Source of the DNA: Phycisphaerales bacterium UBA3158
GTDB lineage: Bacteria; Planctomycetota; Phycisphaerae; Phycisphaerales; SM1A02
Direction: 5' to 3'
Assembly (NCBI GenBank): GCA_002364555.1
Contig: DEYM01000038.1
Coordinates: 17,371 to 23,927, forward strand
Length of the DNA: 6,557 nt
Made by a program: the position numbers and the translations under genes. Shown one piece after another: positions 1-4,070 of this stretch; position 1 is the stretch's first letter; every line of letters begins with the position of its first letter. The notes beneath the pieces were generated by a model. The model was given only the letters and a program-made list of their open reading frames with translations. It was not told where the DNA came from and ran no database searches.

Positions 1-207
1 GAGGTGCCGGCAGGGTATTCACGCTACGAGGCCGATCTGTCGGGATCGATCATCGGACTGGTCACCTTCGGTGACGAGACCATCGGTCTGAGCCGGATCA
101 TCCCGGATCAGGTGGCGTTCGAACCGGCTCAGTGGAGAGTGGCAGAGCGTCGGGTTCCGGCAATCGGAACAAGCGTTCGAGTACTTGTGAGATCAGCTGA
201 TCGTTGA
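1..207 (+). CDS. C-terminal fragment of an unrecognised protein (5' end outside window)
   Basis: The frame is open from base 1 and stops with TGA at 205-207, giving 68 residues. A GTG at base 4 is in frame, but nothing indicates it is a start; the gene most likely continues to the left. The visible tail has a beta-rich, soluble look: a LSGSIIGLVTFGDETIGLS stretch, then RIIPDQ, an EPAQWRV segment and a final VPAIGTSVRVLVR strand. There is no membrane segment and no catalytic motif I can name. It faintly resembles the end of secreted planctomycete proteins with a YdjY-like domain, but this is a recollection I cannot verify, so no function is assigned. Its last 15 bases overlap the 3' end of ruvC on the opposite strand. 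Coding is supported by the frame running cleanly from the edge and stopping just inside the neighbouring gene. Confidence 0.6.
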   Translation, partial: EVPAGYSRYEADLSGSIIGLVTFGDETIGLSRIIPDQVAFEPAQWRVAERRVPAIGTSVRVLVRSADR

Positions 208-705
208 GAGCGAGTCGGGGGCTTCATGCGCTCGCCGACGAGCTCCGCAAAGGGCCAATGCGATCGCATCGGCCACGTCGGGCGGATCGGGTACGTGGCT
301 GAGGCCCATCTGGGCCGCCACACTGGCCTGCACCTGGGATTTGCGGGCGTGTCCACGTCCCGTGATGGCTTTCTTGACTTCCGTTGCCGTGTATTCCTGA
401 ATCGGCAGCCCACGTCTGCCGCCGCAAAGCAGGATCACACCGCGGGCATGCCCCATCAGAATGGCTGTTCTGGCTCGATGCACATGTGAGAAGATCTGTT
501 CGACGATCATCAGATCGGGGTTGAGTTCCTTGATGACCGCCTCGAGATCATGTTCCAGGGCCGCCAGTCGACTCGCCAGGGATTCCTTGCGATTGAGTCG
601 AAGGACGCCTCCTTCGACAAGTGCCGGTTCATCCATGCCAGGCAGCCATTCGATGCAGCCATAGCCTGTCAGATGAAGTCCGGGATCGATGCCGAGGTAA
701 CGCAT
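193..705 (-). CDS. ruvC: Crossover junction endodeoxyribonuclease RuvC
   Basis: RuvC is the cytoplasmic, Mg-dependent dimeric nuclease that cuts Holliday junctions symmetrically after RuvAB branch migration, in homologous recombination and replication-fork repair. The 170-residue product is close to the E. coli length of 173 and looks complete. All four acidic catalytic residues are visible: D7 in LGIDPG, E69 in IVEQIF, and D143 and D146 in PPDVADAIAL. F72 matches the junction-stacking Phe after the Glu motif. K111 and K122, in TATEVKKAITG and HARKSQVQ, match the DNA-contacting lysines. The ATG at 705 starts the protein directly at the family N-terminus (MRYLGIDPGL). It lies 9 nt after the stop of the upstream ABC ATPase gene with no good Shine-Dalgarno, so it is probably co-transcribed and perhaps translationally coupled. 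ruvA and ruvB are not in the window. Its stop overlaps the converging left-edge gene by 15 bp. Confidence 0.96.
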   Translation of the reverse strand: MRYLGIDPGLHLTGYGCIEWLPGMDEPALVEGGVLRLNRKESLASRLAALEHDLEAVIKELNPDLMIVEQIFSHVHRARTAILMGHARGVILLCGGRRGLPIQEYTATEVKKAITGRGHARKSQVQASVAAQMGLSHVPDPPDVADAIALALCGARRRAHEAPDSLSTIS

Positions 706-714
706 GTGTATCTG

Positions 715-1458
715 CTATCGGCTCCCGGGCTTGGTTGTCTGGACTTGTCGCATCAGTTCGTCGGAGGCGACGTTGCCATCATGCAGGCGAAGTACCCGAT
801 CGCATCGGTCGGCGACCCCTTCATCATGGGTGACCATGATGATCGTGAGTCCCTCTGCATGGAGTTCATCGAGCAGATTGAGGATCGACTGACCTGTGGC
901 GGAATCGAGATTGCCGGTTGGTTCATCCGCCAGGAGAATCGATGGTTCGCCGACGAGGGCCCGGGCGACGGCCACTCTCTGCTGCTGACCTCCGGAAAGC
1001 TGGCTTGGTCGATGTCCCAATCGGTCGCCAAGACCGACACGGTCAAGCATCTTGATCGATCGTTCATGCCGTTCGATTCGCGGCGTCCCTCTGTAGAAGA
1101 GAGGTACTTCGACGTTTTCGCCAATCGTCAATTCGGGAATCAGATTGAAGGACTGGAATACGAATCCGATCTTTCTTCCTCTGGCCTGACTCAGTTCCTC
1201 GTCGTTCAGTGAGGCCACATCGTCGCCGTCGAGGAAATACTGACCTTCGGTTGGTCGGTCCAGCGCTCCGAGAAGATTCATCAAGGTGCTCTTGCCAGAA
1301 CCCGAGGCACCCATGATGCCCAGATACTGCCCATGTGGAATGGCGAGTTGGATCGGTCTCAGGGCATTGACCAGTACGGAGCCGTCCGGCCTGAAGTAGG
1401 TCTTGGACAGGCCCTTGAGCTCGATGACATTCTGTGTGGGGTCGATTCCGTTGGTCAT
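715..1458 (-). CDS. ABC transporter ATP-binding protein, LolD/MacB/FtsE-type
   Basis: This is a 247-residue stand-alone ATPase subunit that would power an inner-membrane permease. Every ABC motif is present in order: Walker A GASGSGKST at 50-58, Q-loop Q102 in FVFQSFNL, signature LSGGQQQR at 154-161, Walker B ILLADEP at 174-180 with catalytic E179, D-loop GNLD to 185, and switch H211 in MVTHD. FVFQSFNLIPELTIGENVEVPL and ADEPTGNLDSATG are typical of the LolD/MacB/FtsE class (lipoprotein release, macrolide/peptide efflux or cell-division exporters). The family alone does not say which. The frame is open further upstream to 1551, but that would overlap trpE, and the family N-terminus (VIELKGLSKTY at 11-21) fits the ATG at 1458. 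No permease gene is adjacent in the window; downstream is ruvC, 9 nt away. A partner permease would have to be encoded elsewhere. Confidence 0.93.
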   Translation of the reverse strand: MTNGIDPTQNVIELKGLSKTYFRPDGSVLVNALRPIQLAIPHGQYLGIMGASGSGKSTLMNLLGALDRPTEGQYFLDGDDVASLNDEELSQARGRKIGFVFQSFNLIPELTIGENVEVPLFYRGTPRIERHERSIKMLDRVGLGDRLGHRPSQLSGGQQQRVAVARALVGEPSILLADEPTGNLDSATGQSILNLLDELHAEGLTIIMVTHDEGVADRCDRVLRLHDGNVASDELMRQVQTTKPGSR

Positions 1459-1464
1459 GTTCCC

Positions 1465-1470
1465 ATGATA
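1465..1470 (-). promoter_or_regulatory. Possible -10 element (TATCAT) of the ABC ATPase-ruvC operon
   Basis: Read on the minus strand, TATCAT ends 6 nt before the ATG at 1458. If it is a real -10 box, transcription would begin at or next to the A of the start codon, giving a leaderless mRNA. The six bases in between (GGGAAC) are purine-rich and could alternatively be a tightly spaced ribosome binding site. A single hexamer is weak evidence. Confidence 0.3.
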
Positions 1471-1490
1471 CGACCATGAGCCCGGGAGCC

Positions 1491-1496
1491 TACACT
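1491..1496 (+). promoter_or_regulatory. Possible -10 element (TACACT) of trpE
   Basis: TACACT ends 7 nt before the trpE ATG at 1504, which would place the transcription start at the start codon. The intervening GGGATCC contains GGGA, a possible short Shine-Dalgarno with rather tight spacing. Leaderless and leadered readings cannot be separated from sequence alone. Confidence 0.3.
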
Positions 1497-1503
1497 GGGA
1501 TCC

Positions 1504-3102
1504 ATGATTCGACCGTCTCGTGAACTCTTTCTTGAGCTGGCCCGCGACCATGATGTGGTTCCAATCGCTCGTCGCCTGATGACTGATCAGCTGACGCCGG
1601 TTCTGGCCTATCGAAGACTGGTCTCCGATGATCGGAGACTGGATTCGAGTTTTCTGCTGGAATCGGTAGAGGTCGGGGGGCAGGTCGGTCGTTTTTCATT
1701 GATGGGTACCAAGCCGGCGATCGAGGTGACCGTTCATGGCAATGAGGTGAAGACCTTTGTCGGGCCCGATCGAAGCATGACGGTCGAGACGGTGGCCAAT
1801 CCGCTCGGTGTTCCTCGTCGCCTGGTCGAGGATTGGCGAGTGGCCAGTCTTGAGTCCGAACCGGGCGAAGCCATGCCTCGTTTTCTCGGAGGCTGGTGCG
1901 GTCATATCGGCTACGACGCGGCACGCTGGTTGGAGCCCGATTCATTGCCTCTGGCGGAGGCACCGGCCGATGATCGAGATCTCCCCGACATGCATCTTGG
2001 TCTCTATCGGGAGATCGTCGTCATCGATCACGTCTCGAAGCTCCTGCATGTGATCGTCCATGTCGATGTTCGCGAGCATGAATCGGCCGAGCAGGCCTGG
2101 TCCCATGGTGATCGCGTCATGGATGATCTGGTCGATCGTCTGCAGTCAACGCGAGTCAATCTGCCTGCGGGATCAGTCGATCTCGATACGGCGGCCGCTC
2201 CCGGGATTCCATCCAGCTCGACCATGGATCGGGACATGTTCAAGTCGATCGTGGAGAAATGCCAGGCGTACATCCGAGCGGGCGACGTCTTCCAGGTGGT
2301 GCCCTCCCAGCGGATGGAGCGGCACACGCAGGTCGATCCATTTGCGATCTATCGCGCACTGAGGATCGTGAATCCCAGTCCGTACATGATCTACATGCAG
2401 AGTCCGGAACTGGTGCTGGTGGCCTCATCGCCCGAAATCCTCTGTCGTGTCGAGGGTGATCGAGTGACCAGCAGACCACTGGCGGGTACTCGAAGACGTT
2501 CGTCCGACGCCGATGATGATCTGCGTCTGGAGCAGGAGCTTCTGGCGGATGAGAAGGAACGGGCCGAGCATGCCATGCTCGTCGATCTGGCGAGGAACGA
2601 TCTGGGTACCGTGTGCGAAGTCGGATCGGTCCAGGTCACTCGATTGATGGAAGTCGAGCGGTACAGTCATGTGATGCATCTGAGTTCGACGGTCGAGGGT
2701 GTTCTCAGATCCGACTGCGATGCCTGGGACGCCCTTCATCACGTCATGCCAGTGGGGACCGTCAGCGGAGCCCCCAAGATTCGCGCCATGCAGATCATCG
2801 ACGAGGTCGAGCCGGTTCGACGCGGCCCCTATGCGGGGGGGATGGGGTTCATCGATCTCCATGGCGATCTGGACATCGCGATCTCACTTCGGACAATGGT
2901 CATCCCCAGTCCGGATCAGGTCGGCGATGGTTGGGACGTCCACCTGCAGGCAGGCGCCGGAGTCGTCCTGGATTCGGATCCCGACCGGGAGTACGAGGAG
3001 ACTCTGGGCAAGGCCGCGGCATTGGCCAGGGCCATTGATCTGGCCGAGTCGGCCTTTGGTGATCCGGACTGTCCCGGTGAAGGCCGTGTTGTTCAGTCCT
3101 GA
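1504..3102 (+). CDS. trpE: Anthranilate synthase component I (TrpE)
   Basis: This enzyme makes anthranilate from chorismate, using ammonia passed on by the TrpG glutaminase subunit; it is the committed step of tryptophan synthesis in the cytoplasm. The 532 residues are full length. The N-terminal Anth_synt_I domain spans roughly 29-185, and the chorismate-binding domain roughly 244-510. Visible motifs include PLAGTR (325-330), DEKERAEHAMLVDLARND (349-366), PVGTVSGAPKIRAM (416-429), YAGGMGF (443-449) and QAGAGVVLDSDP (482-493). The Ala in LAGTR, rather than the Lys of PabB, argues for anthranilate rather than aminodeoxychorismate synthase. The tryptophan feedback elements LLES (51-54) and NPSPYM (290-295) are intact, so allosteric inhibition is expected. 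The ATG at 1504 is the only start that keeps the whole N-terminus. No other trp gene is adjacent, so TrpG must be encoded elsewhere. The 3' end overlaps the converging SDR gene by 10 bp. Confidence 0.96.
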   Translation: MIRPSRELFLELARDHDVVPIARRLMTDQLTPVLAYRRLVSDDRRLDSSFLLESVEVGGQVGRFSLMGTKPAIEVTVHGNEVKTFVGPDRSMTVETVANPLGVPRRLVEDWRVASLESEPGEAMPRFLGGWCGHIGYDAARWLEPDSLPLAEAPADDRDLPDMHLGLYREIVVIDHVSKLLHVIVHVDVREHESAEQAWSHGDRVMDDLVDRLQSTRVNLPAGSVDLDTAAAPGIPSSSTMDRDMFKSIVEKCQAYIRAGDVFQVVPSQRMERHTQVDPFAIYRALRIVNPSPYMIYMQSPELVLVASSPEILCRVEGDRVTSRPLAGTRRRSSDADDDLRLEQELLADEKERAEHAMLVDLARNDLGTVCEVGSVQVTRLMEVERYSHVMHLSSTVEGVLRSDCDAWDALHHVMPVGTVSGAPKIRAMQIIDEVEPVRRGPYAGGMGFIDLHGDLDIAISLRTMVIPSPDQVGDGWDVHLQAGAGVVLDSDPDREYEETLGKAAALARAIDLAESAFGDPDCPGEGRVVQS

Positions 3103-4016
3103 CCGGGGTTCAGAAGATCCTGATCCCGCATGGCCTTCAGCAGACTGTCCAGATGTTCTCGAATGCCTTCATGGCCTCGATCGATTTTCACGCCCAGTTC
3201 ATCACCGAGCGTGTCCTTCGTGAAGCTGTTCTTCGAGCTGGTGGGGCTGTCCAGATCGACCGTCGCCTCGACACCAAGCAGATCAGCCGACATGAGTCCC
3301 CAATCGGCCCATCTCGCGTAGCAGTCGGCCAGGTGATAGATGCCCGCGGAGGCCTTGGGTCGTTCCAGTCCTGCCGCCACGCAGGCGGCCACATCGTCGA
3401 CATGGATGAACTTGCCGCCACCGGAGCGTTCGTATGAATGCTTGTTCGCGATGTCCCTGAGGACCGGGAAACCGATCGATCGCTTGATCCTAGGATCGAG
3501 CCCGTAGACCGCAGCGGGCCGCAGCGACGTGAACGTCAGATCCTTGGTGGTGTGAAGTGCCCAGAGGTGTGCCTCGAGACTGGCCTTCAAGGCACCGTAG
3601 TAGTTGCCTGGTCGGGTGGGGTGGAGATCGTCCACCTTGCCATTCCATCGATCGCTCATGTGATGGTGCACGGCGACCGAGCTGATGTACACGATTGGAA
3701 TGCCCTGGTTGGCGGCCTTCTCGAAGAGTTGCAGCGAGGCCACCAGATTGCTCTGGAGATGCTTGTCGAATGATTCGTTCTTGAGGATCTTCCAATCGAC
3801 GCTGTTGTGCACGAGTGCATCCGCGTTGTCGAGGAGAGTCGTCAGATCGTCCGTCGAATCGTGCGAGCCGACGACGGCGCGATCCATGAACGGGTCGACG
3901 TGGTCCCGGAGGCTGGTGGCTCTCACGAGTCCCTGGACCTGGTGGCCGTCCTGATGAAGCCGCCGGCAGATGGCGGCACCGATGAAGCCTGAAGCGCCTG
4001 TTAGTGCAATTCTCAT
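3093..4016 (-). CDS. NAD(P)-dependent extended short-chain dehydrogenase (epimerase/dehydratase family)
   Basis: This is a 307-residue Rossmann-fold oxidoreductase of the extended SDR type. The nucleotide-binding motif TGASGFIG (6-13) follows the first strand MRIAL. The active site shows SS at 112-113 in YISSVAVH and the YxxxK pair Y140/K144 in NYYGALK. LRPAAVYG (165-172) and the KFIHVDDVA segment (202-210) are the usual extended-SDR landmarks for the substrate side. GLVRATSLRD after the second strand, with R32, resembles DFR-like and HpnA-like reductases and hints at NADP(H), but does not prove it. Substrate is unknown: nucleotide sugars, steroids/hopanoid precursors and flavonoid-like aldehydes are all handled by relatives. 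Residues from about 250 onward do not match a motif I know. The ATG at 4016 begins exactly at the Rossmann strand, with AGGAG very close before it. The gene converges on trpE, overlapping it by 10 bp, and diverges from the AsmA-like gene. Confidence 0.9.
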   Translation of the reverse strand: MRIALTGASGFIGAAICRRLHQDGHQVQGLVRATSLRDHVDPFMDRAVVGSHDSTDDLTTLLDNADALVHNSVDWKILKNESFDKHLQSNLVASLQLFEKAANQGIPIVYISSVAVHHHMSDRWNGKVDDLHPTRPGNYYGALKASLEAHLWALHTTKDLTFTSLRPAAVYGLDPRIKRSIGFPVLRDIANKHSYERSGGGKFIHVDDVAACVAAGLERPKASAGIYHLADCYARWADWGLMSADLLGVEATVDLDSPTSSKNSFTKDTLGDELGVKIDRGHEGIREHLDSLLKAMRDQDLLNPGQD

Positions 4017-4070
4017 GCTCCTACTGTAGCGTGGACCGGCCTTCTTCGACCGAGGCGGGAACCATCTACA
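4017..4070. promoter_or_regulatory. 54-bp divergent promoter region between the SDR and AsmA-like genes
   Basis: This gap must serve both outward-facing genes. On the plus side a purine-rich AGGCGGGA (4053-4060) ends 10 nt before the ATG at 4071, a plausible though slightly distant ribosome binding site that supports this start. A TACAAT hexamer (4067-4072) overlaps the ATG itself and therefore cannot be the -10 box for this start. No clear -35 boxes and no terminator hairpin were seen. Confidence 0.5.
4023..4028 (-). promoter_or_regulatory. Possible -10 element (TACAGT) of the SDR gene
   Basis: On the minus strand TACAGT ends 6 nt before the ATG at 4016. The intervening AGGAGC is a good anti-16S match but only one base from the ATG, closer than usual for a working Shine-Dalgarno. 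Either a leaderless mRNA or an unusually tight ribosome binding site would explain the arrangement. Confidence 0.3.

Larger units (their letters stand above)
1459..1503. promoter_or_regulatory. 45-bp divergent promoter region between the ABC ATPase gene and trpE
   Basis: The two start codons face away from each other with only 45 bp between them, so both promoters must lie in this gap or inside the opposing genes. It holds two TAnnnT hexamers, one per strand, a CCCGGG palindrome at 1481-1486, and one copy of a 13-bp near-perfect repeat. No convincing -35 box (TTGACA-like) was found at 17 bp spacing on either side. There is no room for a transcribed trp leader peptide plus attenuator before trpE. 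Confidence 0.5.
1463..1514 (+). repeat. Near-perfect 13-bp direct repeat flanking the trpE promoter
   Basis: CCATGATACGACC at 1463-1475 recurs as CCATGATTCGACC at 1502-1514, with 12 of 13 bases identical and 39 bp between copies. The first copy lies just upstream of the ABC ATPase start and contains its putative -10 hexamer. The second overlaps the trpE start codon. A third, shorter copy of the core CCATGA occurs at 1474-1479. The placement is what one would expect of an operator controlling both divergent genes, but repeats of this size also arise by chance in a window of this length. Confidence 0.3.

Noticed and set aside
260..267. GCGATCGC, the cyanobacterial HIP1 octamer
   Set aside because: Only one copy was noticed in 6.5 kb, far from HIP1 density, and the gene content does not suggest a cyanobacterium.
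550..1212. 220-codon plus-strand open frame over ruvC and the ABC ATPase gene
   Set aside because: It lies antisense to two genes with complete catalytic motif sets, and its product shows no recognisable domain.
1459..1551. Upstream extension of the ABC ATPase to an ATG at 1551 (278 residues)
   Set aside because: The added 31 residues overlap the start of trpE on the opposite strand and look like random sequence, while the family N-terminus fits the ATG at 1458.
1504..3102. PabB (aminodeoxychorismate synthase) instead of TrpE
   Set aside because: The catalytic-loop motif is LAGTR with Ala where PabB has Lys, and the tryptophan-binding LLES and NPSPYM elements are present.
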